Below are positions 1 to 11,612 of a DNA stretch of 64,000 bases, piece by piece; within the stretch, counting starts at the first letter, position 1, and each line of letters begins with the position of its first letter. A program made the translations under genes and the position numbers. Source of the DNA: Myxocyprinus asiaticus (taxonomy: Eukaryota > Chordata > Actinopteri > Cypriniformes > Catostomidae); the NCBI RefSeq assembly GCF_019703515.2, contig NC_059379.1:21875880-21939879 (forward strand). Direction: 5' to 3'. Under the pieces are notes generated by a model, which saw only the letters and a program-made list of their open reading frames with translations, was not told where the DNA came from and did not search any database.

Positions 1-876
1 CTGACTCTTTATTTACACATTGCAATATGGTTATTATACTCCTGGAGAGCCAGTGTCTTGTTGAGCACTTGGTTAAATCCCACATTTTCTTACAAAGTAG
101 TAAGGAGAAAATATTCTCAAACAGAGCCAAATAATTTCAAAACCAAGTGATAAACAACCTACACTTGGCACTTCCAGAAGTCCCAAAGAAACTAGGTGAT
201 GCCATAAATAAACACTTCATCATAAACTAATTGTCAGAGGCAGCCATTAGTATTCATCCTAGCACTAAACCGGTCCTGGGGCTCATCAATGCACAGTCAA
301 AAGAGAAAAAGGCAAAAAATGCCACCCATTAATGAAACTTGACCTTGCCAACAGCTGTGCTAACTGACTTATGAGTTAATTGTCTTTCACTCGGCCCATT
401 TGTGGCACCACATTATGAATCCAGCTGCACCAGTGTAATGTTTCAGGGCTTCGAACCCTGTGGATACTTTCAATCAAGCCCAAGCATCCTGAACCATTTG
501 TCAATAAAAAAGGGCCAGGCAATATGCTGTACAGTATGTGTAATCACCCTTGATATGTTTCACAATTCCTCTGTGCCTCTGAACAGACCTCTGAGCAGGC
601 TTCTTCAAAGCCATGAGATAAGCTTTTTAGAAATTATACAGACTTAGCAGCAGATACTGACATACTGTACATCAGAATTATTAAACTGAACGTAGCCCGA
701 AGCTGCTGAGGTGGTAAAGGTCTCCAGACCAGTAAACAGAAAGCTAATGTTTTAAAACCTTTGTGGTTCAACACTAGTTTAGATTTAATACTGGAGGGAG
801 AGTGTTAGCTCTGATGCCCTTGGCAAGACCCTAGGACCACAATCTTAAAAAAATACATAAAAAAAAGTTACTAATC

Positions 877-880
<4 letters not shown>
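1..880. other. Non-coding, inside ca10 intron 1
   Basis: No gene or recognised element seen. The short open frames here (for example 402-647) have no family resemblance. The stretch lies 3' of the ca10 first coding exon on the minus strand, so it is inferred to be intronic. Confidence 0.5.

Positions 881-937
<57 letters not shown>
881..937. repeat. (AT)n microsatellite
   Basis: Uninterrupted alternating AT run of about 57 bases, read directly. Confidence 0.98.
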
Positions 938-942
<5 letters not shown>

Positions 943-3423
943 GATGATATGGAAATGTTATTTCATGCACACTTACATTGCAAGCAAACTGCTGCCTTGA
1001 TCAGCACAAAAACATGGAGAATTTAGTAAGCACATCCCTCAAGAAATTGACTTCCTGCATCAAGGCAAAACATGGTGAAGTTGAGACTGGAAGTTTAACT
1101 ACCAGATATAAAGATGATCAAACATTTGCTGTGATGCTCCTCAGAGACTCATCCACTTTTATCAAAGAGAACACAAATGTGCTGCATCTGTATTATGCTT
1201 TCAGGTTAGCTTAAAACAATTTAGTTGGCAATTCCCATAACATCTAAACGTTTTTGTACTGTGACATATGCACCTCATCCCGGAAGGGAACCAGATAAAC
1301 AACCAAATCACATAAGGATGCTTACAATCTCATTGGATCTTCCTGTCTCTCTCGCTCTCTCTCCATCTCTTGGTCCACATGGACAGATGCGCTCTCACAG
1401 AGAGATACATCAGCATGGGATTATCAGATTTGTGTGCTGAGACAGTGTTGGCCAGTGTGGGCAAGCAGGATCACCCACCCAGCTACAGTGAAAGCCTCTG
1501 TACTATATATCAGTGAGTTATCATGTGCTTAATATTTACCCCTCGGCACTAGCATTGCCTGGGAATTAAAAACGCATGTGTTGCAGCAGTGTTGTCTCCC
1601 TCGCAGATGGAGTTTAGATAACTTTCAGGTTGCGGTGAGGCCTGCACACACAGGGCACCTGAGAGCTAGTACAAACATGTCATGTTGTCTAGATGCTGTG
1701 GGTTTGTGACAAGATTCATTGCTGGGTTTTTTTATAAATGGCTATGGCTGCTACATGTGGCAGTCAATGGTGTTAGCTACAGCCACCCATCACTAAAGAC
1801 TTCACTATACACAGCTGCCCCAAAACCACTGTTCCTTTAGAACTTCTGCAAGTTTACAACCTTTCACTGTTTCATGCTGTGGCTTATCTTATGTCTGGTT
1901 TTAATTAACCACTGTTTCAAACTTTAGCATTTATACATAATTTAATATTCACTCTGAAATTGTCTAGATTCAAGTCAGGAAGGTATCATTTTATAAAGAG
2001 CAGGACATTAGAAACATTACTTCTATTACAATTTTAATGGCTCTGGAGTTTTGCTTAAGGGCTAGGAAATATTACTTCATACTTTCTTTAAGAGAAACTT
2101 CTTTTGCATGTGACCAAATTGAAAGAAAAAAAATGCATTGATTTATCTGAATATTCCACATACAGTCGTGCACATTTAATATATGGTACAGAACAGGCCC
2201 CCCACCGTTTCTTTGAGGAGTTCCTGAGCAAATAAGGAATTGATAAATTAGAGCATTAAACCACTGAGGAAAGTTCATACAACCTCTTCTTGTCTTAATG
2301 CCACCGTAAATGCCTCATTCTCAATAAACAAGAGCTGCTCTTTAAAAGTCTTGGACACAGTATTCCGATCTAATTAATATAGTTTTCCAGGACTTAAAGG
2401 TAGAGTAAGCGATTCCTGTGAAAGACAGTTTCTCCTTCAGTGCTCCTTCAGAAGCTCCAAATTCATGCACACACAATAGTGTTGTGTGATCAGTCCGATC
2501 CACTTTGTTTATTTATTTACAGAGCCAGGGCTGTGTATACAAACACCTGATTTTTTTTCAGTGCACACACAGAATGGACAGCTAGCAGACCGTGAAGACA
2601 TATTCGTGGAATTTGACTAAAAGTGTATTGGACTAAAATGACTACCAACACCTTTAAGGACTGACTGGATTAACTTTTTAATCAAGTGGTTTTAAATGCA
2701 TTGGAATGATTATGTACAAATAAAGCCAACAAAATCAGTACGTGTTGTTAAAAAAAAAAAAAAAAAAAATTAGATGAGTGGCTTGGATAATCAACTTTTT
2801 GACTGAACTTTATCAAACATTATCCATTTACCTGATTAATGCAAACCATCATGTTTTAATAGCAAGCAAAGGCAAAGTGCAACAAAGCAAGCTGGAACCT
2901 TTTATGCATAGAAATGGGTTTCTCATTTCCATTCAAATAAACCTGAAAAAACATAATCAAGTCTGTTAATCATACCGGTGGCACAATGTTTTTGTGCATA
3001 CCAAACTGACTGACTGGGCCTAAACTGATTCATCTGACAAAATAACAGCATGCCCTTGCAGCTCTGATATGGAGGTCTCCAGATATATGAAGAGAGTGCT
3101 TTTAACTTTCAAAGTTGCTCACTTAAACTGTTATGAAATATTGTATTCTGCTTTATAGAGTGAAAGAAATATACTGCCTGGCTCCTAACCAACTTCCCTG
3201 GACTTGAACTAGTGTTGAAGAGATTAATGAAGAGCTAAATCAAAGAGCTCAAAAGACTATATTGCCATCATAATCATATAATGTTAAGGAACACTGCAGG
3301 TAAATGTAATACCGTACCATAATACCAAAATTGATACCAGAATACCAAGTATGTTCATTCTAAATAGTATGATTGTTAAATGATTTGTGACAGATTTATT
3401 TGAAAAGTCTCACTACGAATGTC
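938..3423. other. Non-coding, inside ca10 intron 1
   Basis: No gene or clear element. Contains an A-run near 2750-2769. Open frames at 978-1214, 1225-1440, 2072-2278 and 2778-2969 are short and unrecognised. Inferred intron sequence; conserved regulatory elements cannot be judged from one sequence. Confidence 0.5.
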
Positions 3424-3427
3424 TTAA

Positions 3428-4150
3428 AGGAATATTCCGGGTTCAATATAAGTTAAGCTCAATCGACAGCATTTGTGGCATAATGTTTATTACTACAAAA
3501 ATTAATTTAGACTCCTTTTCTTTAAAAAAAATAAAAAAATAAAAAAACCTCAAATCTGGGTTACAAAGAGGCACTTACAATGGAAGTGAATGTGGGCCAA
3601 TTTTTTTTAACGTTAAAACATTCACTGTTTCAAAAGTATAGCCACAAGACATAAAGGATATGCACGTAAACATGATTTTAGTGTGATAAAATCACTTACA
3701 AACCTTTACTGTGTAAACTTATAGCCAATTTTACAAATTTGTTACCACGACGATTTAATATCAACAAACCCTAAAAACCCTAAAACGACTGTAAAATTTA
3801 AATTTAAACAACCTTACAGCTCAAATAATACATGAGTTTTAACAGAATAATTAATGTAAGTGCTTTTATAAAATTATAAGCATCACATTTCTGTTTGAAC
3901 CCTCCAAAAATTGGCCCCATTCACTTCCATTAAAAGTGCTTCACTTAAAAAGTGCTTAAGAAAAGGAGGGACGAGTCGAAATTCCATTGTAATTCCATTG
4001 TAAGTGCCTCTTTGTAACCCACATGGAACACTAAATATAATGTTTTTTTTTTTTAAAGAAAAGGAGTCTAAATTAATTTTTGTGGTAATCAACATTATGC
4101 CACAAATGCTGTCGATTGAGTTTAACTTGTACTGAACCCGGAACATTCCT
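3428..4150. mobile_element. Foldback DNA element with TTAA flanks
   Basis: The first ~100 bases (3428-3530) reappear as reverse complement at 4045-4150: both arms hold the GACAGCATTTGTGGCATAA core. A second inverted pair lies inside (around 3555-3600 and 3905-4020). TTAA stands directly outside both ends (3424-3427 and 4151-4154), matching a TTAA target duplication, which is known for piggyBac and Kolobok superfamilies. No transposase: the open frame at 3883-4146 is only arm sequence. It is a non-autonomous element; the superfamily is not decided. Confidence 0.8.
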
Positions 4151-4154
4151 TTAA

Positions 4155-4813
4155 GTATAGTTCACTGAAATTTTATAATCAAATCAACTTCTTAAGCAGT
4201 GCCTTTAAAAACTGCATAATTTCTGCACACCGGCACAAGGCGATGCCTTGCAGTTTTTGAGATTTGTGGCTTATGAGGCGATCATTGTGTTGCTAGGTTC
4301 AGAGTGGCATCAAAGCAAATGTTAACTGCCATATCTAAACAAATGCTCGTGCTTCGCAAAAGTCAGCTAAAATCTACGATGTTCCAGTAAGAAAGGAAGA
4401 AGTTACTTGCTACAGCCCAATTATGACTGTAGTGGGGACAAAATGGAATCTTTGATCTTTGTGAACATAGACAAACAAAAAACAACTGAAATTCCATTAA
4501 ATGAAAGGTCTTAGTGAGATAGAGGGCCCCTTGTCTTATACCAGAGACATCGAGAAGTAAATTGGAACCTCAAAATAGATGATCACGTGCAAAACTAGTT
4601 TAAACAGCAAAATGGAGTGTTTTCCATCTGTCATTAAACAATGCAATTGCTGACAATAGACACGTCATCAAGAAAACTGCTGGGGAAAACAGCATTAAAA
4701 GAACATAAGAGGCCTTGGCTAATTTTCTACAACTATCATTTTTCAAATAGCTATGTTGTGCTTGAAATTATTAACGATAATGCTGTTGTATGTTTTGTAC
4801 ATCAGGAAAGAGC
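4155..4813. other. Non-coding, inside ca10 intron 1
   Basis: Nothing recognised in this ~660-base stretch. Confidence 0.5.
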
Positions 4814-4817
4814 TTAA

Positions 4818-5052
4818 AGGGATACTTCAACCCCCCAAAAAATTATTAAATTCAGTCATCATTTACTCAGCCTCATTTTGTTAAAAACCTGTATGACTTT
4901 GTGTGTTGACATGGAACACTAAATATAATGTTAGGCAGATTGTTATCCTCAGTCACTATCCACTTTCATTGTATGGAAAAATAATGCAATATAAGTGAAT
5001 GGTGACTAAGGATTACATTATGCCTAACATGTCATTTTGGACTGTCCCTTTT
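4818..5052. mobile_element. Short TTAA-type foldback element, degenerate right end
   Basis: Starts with TTAA-AGGGATACTTCA, a variant of the AGGGATAGTTCACCC terminus seen intact at 49291. The interior is palindromic (AGTCACTATCCACTT near 4950 against AAGTGAATGGTGACT near 4995). The right end near 5040-5052 is a decayed inverse terminus. Non-autonomous. Confidence 0.6.
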
Positions 5053-5184
5053 AGGATTCAAGAATATGTTTTAATATGGATTAGGAAATCATCTGATCCT
5101 TTATTAGCATTCCAAGATACCTTATAAATATCGGTTTGTATTTTTTTTATAATACTGTAAAAATAAACCAATCATCACAAACAC

Positions 5185-6613
5185 CAGTGACATGCACAGA
5201 CATTAGCAGGGACAGGGGCGGAAGGATAAATAGGGGCACTTATTTATTTATTTTTATTTTATTGAGTGAGGAGTAATTATAAATTTCTTTGCTTTTTGAG
5301 TATTTAATTATGTTCTTGTATATACAGTATATACTGTACGTATTTTATTTTATTTTTTTCCATTTTTCCTTTATCACAAATAATAGCCTATTCTGTTACA
5401 TTTCTCACAAAAAGCACCATGGTCATACACTTTTTATTTATTTTCAGACATGGTCTGTGATAACCCCATGTTATCATAACCATGGTATTTTTTAAAGTAC
5501 CTTGGAGTACCATGACAGTATTATGAAATATGAACATGATCAATCATTCAGTCCCATGGCATTACCCTGTTAACATGGTGCACGGTGCGAAGGCGCGATG
5601 AGAAAGTGTGAGCGCGAGGTGATTGACTGTGTTCCGCTAATGCTACCGGGTCCTTGAATAACGTATAACATGCGAGTAAGGGCAGCCGGTGGAGTTTCTG
5701 GTGGCCCCCTAGGGTATGATGGTGCCCCCCTAGGGAGTTGGTACCCTACGCAGACTGCGAAATATGCATATAGGGAGCTGCGGTACTGTGGTAGCCTAAT
5801 GGTATTTTTCTGAAATTAGTCTAATTAGTCTAATGGCTTATTAGTTTCAACAAAACCAAACTGGCTTTGGCTGAACCTGACAGCTCCTTCAGTTTATGTC
5901 AATATTCTATAAAAGACTAATTTAATTTATATCACTGAAAGCGATGTGACTGCTCCCATTATAATTAATAAATCTGTCTAAACTAGTGGTACACGATGTC
6001 AGAAATGCAGTAGCTATCGAGTATTATTCTTTTGATGAACTTACAATACATGGAGTGGAATTTTTATCTGACCTGTTACGCGTCTGAGGTAACAGCACTT
6101 CGTTGTTCCGGGGTGGATTCAAAACTGCATTTTTTGCTTCCTTGAAGGGCACTCCTGCAGGAGGGAATGCCACGCGAAAGCTCATTCAAAATGAATGTGA
6201 GGAAATGTATCTTTTCTCAGAGGGCCCTTCCACAAGACTATTAGCAAAGGGTACATTCATAGAGTAATGCCATGTTTCTTTCGGCGTACCCACTTCAAGG
6301 GCTCTGCGGTTCGGAGTGAGTATAGGGCATAGAGAGGATCACTTTCGATTGGAATCCGCCCCGTGATCTGATGTAGCGCGCTCTCTTAAAGGCACCTTGG
6401 CTTAATTTTCTTTAATACGCCCACGATTTACATAGAAATCTCATAGTAACACATTATTACTGTTATTGTGAGATTGATGATATTTTAATTTTGTTTTATT
6501 TGATTATTAAAATGTCTCCCCTTTTCTGGCTGCCCAAAAGGGCACCATTAGGTTTGTGAACGAAAGGGGCAAGGGCTTGTGCCCCTGCTGCCCCCATTCC
6601 GTGCACGTCAGTG
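5185..6613. mobile_element. 1.4-kb TIR element, copy A (ca10 intron)
   Basis: Begins CAGTGACATGCACAG and ends with the inverse CACTGACGTGCAC (3 differences in about 15). The whole body is matched in reverse complement by copy B at 8921-10811, for example AGGGACAGGGGCGGAAGGAT near 5209 against its complement near 10775. No transposase frame, so non-autonomous. The superfamily is not recognised and no clear target duplication was seen. Confidence 0.75.
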
Positions 6614-7067
6614 ACTGACACACATACTAAATTGCACTGTTTCAATTTCAAACCATTGTTATGTCATGTGAAAAGGTCCTTAATTAAAAATAAATCAATG
6701 GTCCAAGTATTAATGAGCATTCCAAATTAATCCCATTTTAGTGACCTCATGTAAATGTGCACAGTGAGAATCCAACAGCTATCAGAAGCTCAAACACTGT
6801 TCAAGGACGTATACGTTGCCCTCTCCACGCAGGATAAAAAGGATAGGCTATGTTTCGCGCAGCGTTGCCATCAATGTCCACTTCACGCGTGGGCGACGCT
6901 GCTGGACGCGTTCCATAAACCTCTTTATGCTTTAAAGTTGAACCAGAGAACAGACTAGATGTAAGTCAAGTCATAGTCATTGAATAACATTCATTATGGC
7001 TATTTGAAAGGATATGCATTCATTCTGATTTCGGAACGCTGAATAACTTATTTCCGTAGCTGCTCTG

Positions 7068-7110
<43 letters not shown>

Positions 7111-7848
7111 TTTTTTTTTTTTAACGCAGTCTATAATGTCTGAGAGCTTTAATCGACGTTTGGCTTTATGCATCAGCACGACTAATGAAGTGATAGGAAC
7201 TGGAAATCGCGTCAGAGCTGTCAAGTATAGGCGTTGAGCTGGTACACTGGTTTCCACTTTAAGGTTTGTGCGTCAGGTCTGTGCAGTGGTGGTCACCTCC
7301 AAAATAACTAACACAACCAATGAAAAAAAAAAAAAAAAAAAAAAAACATTTGAGCTAATTCAATTAAATGATTTATTTAATTTATGCATAACTTATGTAT
7401 AGCTCATTTAAAACACAGCTTATCGTAATGAGTTTGCCGGTATTTGATAGCAAACGGACCATGAATAAAACATAAAAGCCTTACAGTAGCCTATTTAAGT
7501 ATGAAGCAAAAATGTATTAACATTAATTACGCAAATTATTCGACATAATAGATTAAATTACGAATATGAATGGTTTGGTTTTGGTATGAATGTGAATAAA
7601 AAATTGGTGTTGTATATGCTATATCAAATGCTGCACATCTGAATTCTACGCCTTTAATTTTATTTCACACAATAACATCATTTTGAACCCCGATAATTAG
7701 GACAAACTGTCCAGTTTTGAGCTCAAAAGAAAATTCTTTAAAATGCATTTTTTTTTATAAGGTTGTAACTTTTCCTTATCAAAACACTGATATATATAAA
7801 ATAAATAAATAAAATATTTGTTAATGTAATCATAATGCACAATCATAC
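6614..7848. other. ca10 intron 1, proximal part, with simple repeats
   Basis: Follows the ca10 splice donor on the minus strand. Holds a (TG)n run at 7070-7106 followed by a T-run to 7122, and an A-run at 7324-7346. The open frames at 6755-6958 and 7048-7257 are unrecognised; the second is partly microsatellite. Confidence 0.6.
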
Positions 7849-7909
7849 CTGAAGTGCAAACGATGAGATTGGCTTGAAGGATAATCAATATTTCCCAGAT
7901 TATATCCAT
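7849..7909 (-). CDS. ca10: Carbonic anhydrase-related protein 10, first coding exon
   Basis: The exon encodes MDIIWEILIILQANLIVCTS plus the first base of the next codon. From memory this closely matches the start of vertebrate CA10, which begins [21 protein letters not shown], so the next codon is expected to be GCN (Ala). CA10 is a catalytically inactive, secreted member of the carbonic anhydrase family that binds neurexins in the nervous system; this exon is its hydrophobic signal peptide. The ATG (7909-7907) has a strong context, A at -3 and G at +4. The exon ends TTCAG and is followed by GTATG at 7848-7844, a consensus donor giving a phase-1 intron. The remaining exons are not visible in 1-7848 and must lie beyond the window. 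Which teleost paralogue (ca10a or ca10b) cannot be decided from 20 residues. Confidence 0.85.
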
Positions 7910-8460
7910 GCTTTGTCTTTATTCCAAGTCCATTGCGCTCAGAAAAAGGGGATCAGTTGCAGATGAGTCCTCCCAGTCTCTTCCCCACTGTACACCACAG
8001 AAGATGCTCTCCAAATCACATACATAGCACATTTATCTCGAGGACATAACGCCACATTTCAATCAGGCTTAAATCCAAACACAGACTGCGTTCCGAATTA
8101 ACGGGACTCTAGATTGATATCCACAGAGCGACCACTTTTAATAAATGTTTTGTTGCGTCCCACAAGCCTCCATAAAATGACTTGAGTGTTCTTTACCTTT
8201 CCGTCGCGTCTCTCGTGTCACGGAGATGCTAGACTCCGTAGATCTGATCCTGCAAAAAGAGAGTGAATGAGATTTTACGTGTCCTCGTAGTGAACAAGGT
8301 CGGAGCTGTGCGCGAGGGTAACAGTTTTAACTCAGCCAGGTTTAAACGGGCAAGTCACGGGACCGCGCACTTCGCTGAAAGGGGGCGTGCTTCCCTCATA
8401 CTCCCAACATGCCATTACACTTAACGGCGCACACAAACATCGACTTCAGTGAGTTACTAA
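7910..8460 (-). promoter_or_regulatory. ca10: ca10 5' UTR and probable promoter region
   Basis: This is unique sequence just upstream of the ca10 start codon, richer in CpG (around 8200-8400) than its surroundings. On the minus strand a possible acceptor CCTTTTTCTGAG ends at 7938, and a possible small non-coding exon is 8249-8197, preceded by CTCTTTTTGCAG and followed by the donor AAAG/GTAAAG. A four-codon upstream ORF (ATG at 7933, stop at 7919) lies before the main start. A GC-box-like CACGCCCCC lies near 8383-8391. The transcription start is not visible; the boundaries are inferred. Confidence 0.5.
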
Positions 8461-8668
8461 TGCACTACCTGTATTCATAAAGTGGTATTAGTGAGAGGGA
8501 AGTTTGACCGACACTGCTTTATTTAAGTAAAAGGTAAGCGGAGCTTAAAATAACTATTTGTTTAAAACACTTATTGGGTGCTCTGACGATTCCACAGGAC
8601 AAACAGTCTAAAAATTATTTTAACGAGGAGTTCTAAAGTACTGCAACGGATATCAAAATGTCAGACCG

Positions 8669-8787
8669 CAGGGGCGTACTGGCCATCGGGAGAACCGGGA
8701 CTTGTCCCGAAGGGCCGGCGCGAAACGGGGCCGAATGGGCCCCCGCTTTAAAATCCCGTGCCGATTTCTCTTCCCAGTCCGCCCCTG
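8669..8787. mobile_element. 119-bp mini inverted-repeat element
   Basis: Starts CAGGGGCGTACTGG and ends with its near-perfect inverse CCAGTCCGCCCCTG (one mismatch). The interior is GC-rich, unlike the flanks. No coding capacity and no clear target duplication. An A-run (about 8799-8820) follows. Confidence 0.65.
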
Positions 8788-8920
8788 GACCTTAGTGTAA
8801 AAAAAAAAAAAAAAAAAAAACTGGAGTGCTATTTTGCTCTTACCTGTTACTTTTGATACCCTGCAACAGTTACAAATCACATTCAACTGATTCATAAAAG
8901 AAAAAGCTAGAGGTCCAAAA

Positions 8921-10811
8921 CACTGACATGCACAGAACGGGGCAGAAGGGGCGCAAGCCCCTGCCCCTTTCATTCACAAATCTAAAGGTGCCCTTTTGGT
9001 CATCCAGAAAAAGGGGAGACATTTTAATTATTAAGTTAAATTAGTTAACTAAAACAAAATTAAAAGCTTTTCATAATCTCACAATAACAGTAATAATGTG
9101 TTATGACATTTCTCTGTAAATCTCGGGCGCATTAAAGAAAATTAAGCGAAAGTGCCTTTAAGAGAGCGCATTAGAGCAGATCAGGGGGTGGATTCAAATT
9201 GCAAGTGATCCTCCCTATGCCCTACACTCACTCTGAACTGCAGAGCCCTTGAAGTGGGTACTCTGAAGGAAACATGGCATTACTGTATGAATGTACCCTT
9301 CGCTAATAGTCTTGTGGAAGGGCCCTCAGACAAAAGATTTATTTTCACACTTTTATTCTGAACGAGCTTTCGAGTGACATCCCCTCCCACAGGAGTGCCC
9401 TTAAAGGAAGCAAAAAATTCAGTTTTGAATTCACCCCGGAACTTCAAAGTGCTGTTACCTCAGACGCGTAACAGGTCAGATAAAGAGTCCACTCCATGTA
9501 TCGTGTTGTAAGTTCATCAAAAGAATAATACTCGATTGCTACCGCATTTCCGACATCATGTACCACTAGTGTAGACAGATTTATTCATTATAATGGGAGC
9601 GGTTGCATCGCTTTTAGTGATATAAATTAAATTAGTATTTTATAGCATATTAACTTAAACTGAAGGAGCTGTCAGGTTCAGCCAAAGCCAGTTTGGTTTT
9701 GTTATTTATTTATTTTTATTCTCCCTAATTTGGAATGCCCAGTTCCCAATGCGCTCTAAGTCCTCATGGTGGCGTAGTGGCTCGCCTCAATCCGGGTGGC
9801 GGAGGACGAATCTCAGTTACCTCCGCGTCTGAGACGTCAATCCGCACATCTTATCACATGGCTTGTTGAGTGTGTTACCGTGGAGACATAGCACGTGTGG
9901 AGGCTTCACGCTATTCTCCGCGGCATCCACACACAACTCACCACACGCCCCACTGAGAGCGAGAACCACATTATAGCAACCACGAGGAGGTTACCCCATG
10001 TGACTCTACCCGCCCTAGCAACTGGGCCAGTTTGGTTGCTTAGGAGACCTGGCTGGAGTCACTCAGCACGCCCTGGATTTGAACTCACGACTTAAGGGGT
10101 GGTAGTGTCTTTACTCGCTGAGCTTCCCAGGCTCCCAACAGTTTGGTTTTGTTGAAACTAATAAGCCATTAGACTAATCACTTTCATAAAAATACCATTA
10201 GGCTACCACAGTACCGCAGCTCCTTATACGCATATTGCACAGTCTGCGTAGGGCACCAACTCCCTAGGGGGCTCCATCATACCCTAGGGGGGCACCAGAA
10301 ACCCCACCGGCTGCCCTTACTCACATGGTATATGTTATTCAAGGACGTGGTAGCATTAGCGGAACACAGTCGATCACCTCGCACTTTCTCATCGTGCCTT
10401 CGCACCGTGCACCATGTTAATAGGGTAATGCCATGGGACTGAATGATTGATCATGTTCATATTTCATAATACTGTCATGGTACTCCAAGGTACTTTAAAA
10501 ATACCATGGTTATGATAACATGGGGTTATCACAGACCATGTCTGAAAATAAATAAACAAGTGTATTACCATGGTGCTTTTTGTGAGAAATTTAACAGAAT
10601 AGGCTATTATTTGTGATAAAGGAAAAATGGAAAAAAATATGTACAGTATATACTGTATATACAAGAAAATGGTTAATTACTCAAAAAGAAAAGAAATTAG
10701 TTAAGTATTTATAATTACTACTCATTAAAAAAATAAAAAAAATAAAAATAAAATCAGTGCCTTTTTTATCCTTCCGCCCCTGTCCCTGCTAAGGTCTGTG
10801 CACGTCACTGG
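8921..10811. mobile_element. TIR element, copy B (inverted relative to copy A)
   Basis: Begins CACTGACATGCACAG and ends with the inverse of CCAGTGACGTGCACAG. After removal of the SINE at 9704-10138 it is about 1.46 kb, close to copy A (1.43 kb), and it runs in the opposite orientation. Matching landmarks include the CCCTAGGG-rich stretch (5705-5740 against 10260-10295) and the gcgaaggcgcgatgag region (5588 against 10395). Non-autonomous. Confidence 0.8.
9704..10138 (-). mobile_element. tRNA-derived SINE inserted in copy B
   Basis: Flanked by a perfect 15-bp duplication, CAGTTTGGTTTTGTT, at 9689-9703 and 10139-10153; copy A carries that site once, giving the empty site. On the minus strand the insert starts with a tRNA-like head: an A-box-like AAGCTCAGCGAGTAAAG near 10125 and a B-box-like GAGTTCAAATCC near 10085. 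It ends in an AATAAATAAAT tail at 9704-9720. About 435 bp. I know this repeat as very common in cyprinid genomes, but do not assign the family name with certainty. Confidence 0.85.
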
Positions 10812-11154
10812 TCCACGAGGTAAACAACCGTTCAGGAATCACACAACACAGCCATGACTCACCGACTAGACAAGAGGAGGAGTAGGCACCCTTTTCACGT
10901 TTTAAATACTATTTTATGTCCATGGTAGCTTCATCAATTCGCACAGGTTATAATCTTAACACTATCAAGTGATAATATCTAAAGTAAATTTGAAGATAAT
11001 TCAAAGTTGTAGAGCACAGGATTTTTTTTAAAGATTAATGTCCATCCCAATGGACATCATGTCTTAAGAGATGTCAGAAGGAACCTCATTTAGTATCAGT
11101 ATGCCAAGGTTTGGACATTTGTGGACATATTTCATAGCTAAAATGTGAACTATA
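10812..11154. other. Non-coding, nothing recognised
   Basis: No gene or element seen between copy B and the acidic coding fragment that follows. Confidence 0.5.
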
Positions 11155-11156
11155 AT

Positions 11157-11549
11157 AACTGCTTGGATTCAGAAGATGAGGCAGATAATGAGACAAGGAG
11201 TGAGATAGATGGTAAGTTTAGAAGTTAGCAGTAAATATCTAATGTTAAATATTAAAATGGAGAATAGTTTAAAAGTGAGTAAGGTGTACTTAATTTTCAT
11301 TGGTTTAGAGAGGGACAGAGACAGTGGAGAGGTTCCTTGACAACAGAAGATCTTGAGGTAGCAGATGAGGTTGAGGTAGAAGCCAGTGTAGAAACTGAGG
11401 AGACACAGGAGCATGAGGAACTGATTAATGTTAGACTTACCAAGGAGGAGGAGATTAAATGGCATCATAGGCCATTTACCACCATCATCGACACATCTTT
11501 TGATATGCCTCCAGCTGAAGAGTCCTATTCATTGCTAATTTGTATATAA
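11157..11549 (+). pseudogene. Acidic two-exon coding fragment, possibly transposase N-terminus
   Basis: An acidic frame (LDSEDEADNETRSEID) near 11161-11211 meets a good donor, GGTAAGTTT at 11211. After a ~97-base intron the acceptor TTGGTTTAG ends at 11308, and the frame continues as a Glu-rich segment ending near WHHRPFTTIIDTSFDMP and a stop at 11547. Acidic N-termini of this kind followed by a short Trp/Pro segment occur in piggyBac-type transposases of fish; that link is inference. There is no catalytic domain, so this is a fragment at best. It could also be part of an unrelated gene. Confidence 0.3.
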
Positions 11550-11550
11550 T

Positions 11551-11612
11551 ATGCACCGATCAGCCACAACATTAAAATCACCTGCCTAATATCGTGTCCC
11601 CACTCGTGCCTA
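11551..11612. repeat. Dispersed fish repeat fragment
   Basis: The segment with CACCGATCAGCCACAACATT is a sequence I recognise as widely repeated in teleosts; family not assigned. Confidence 0.4.

Noticed and set aside
7048..7257. Minus-strand open frame with poly-Lys/Thr-His
   Set aside because: It translates the TG and T runs; ca10 intron sequence.
1..7848. Further ca10 exons
   Set aside because: I looked on the minus strand for the next conserved exon (the HEGWWAYKE-type start of the mature protein) and saw none.
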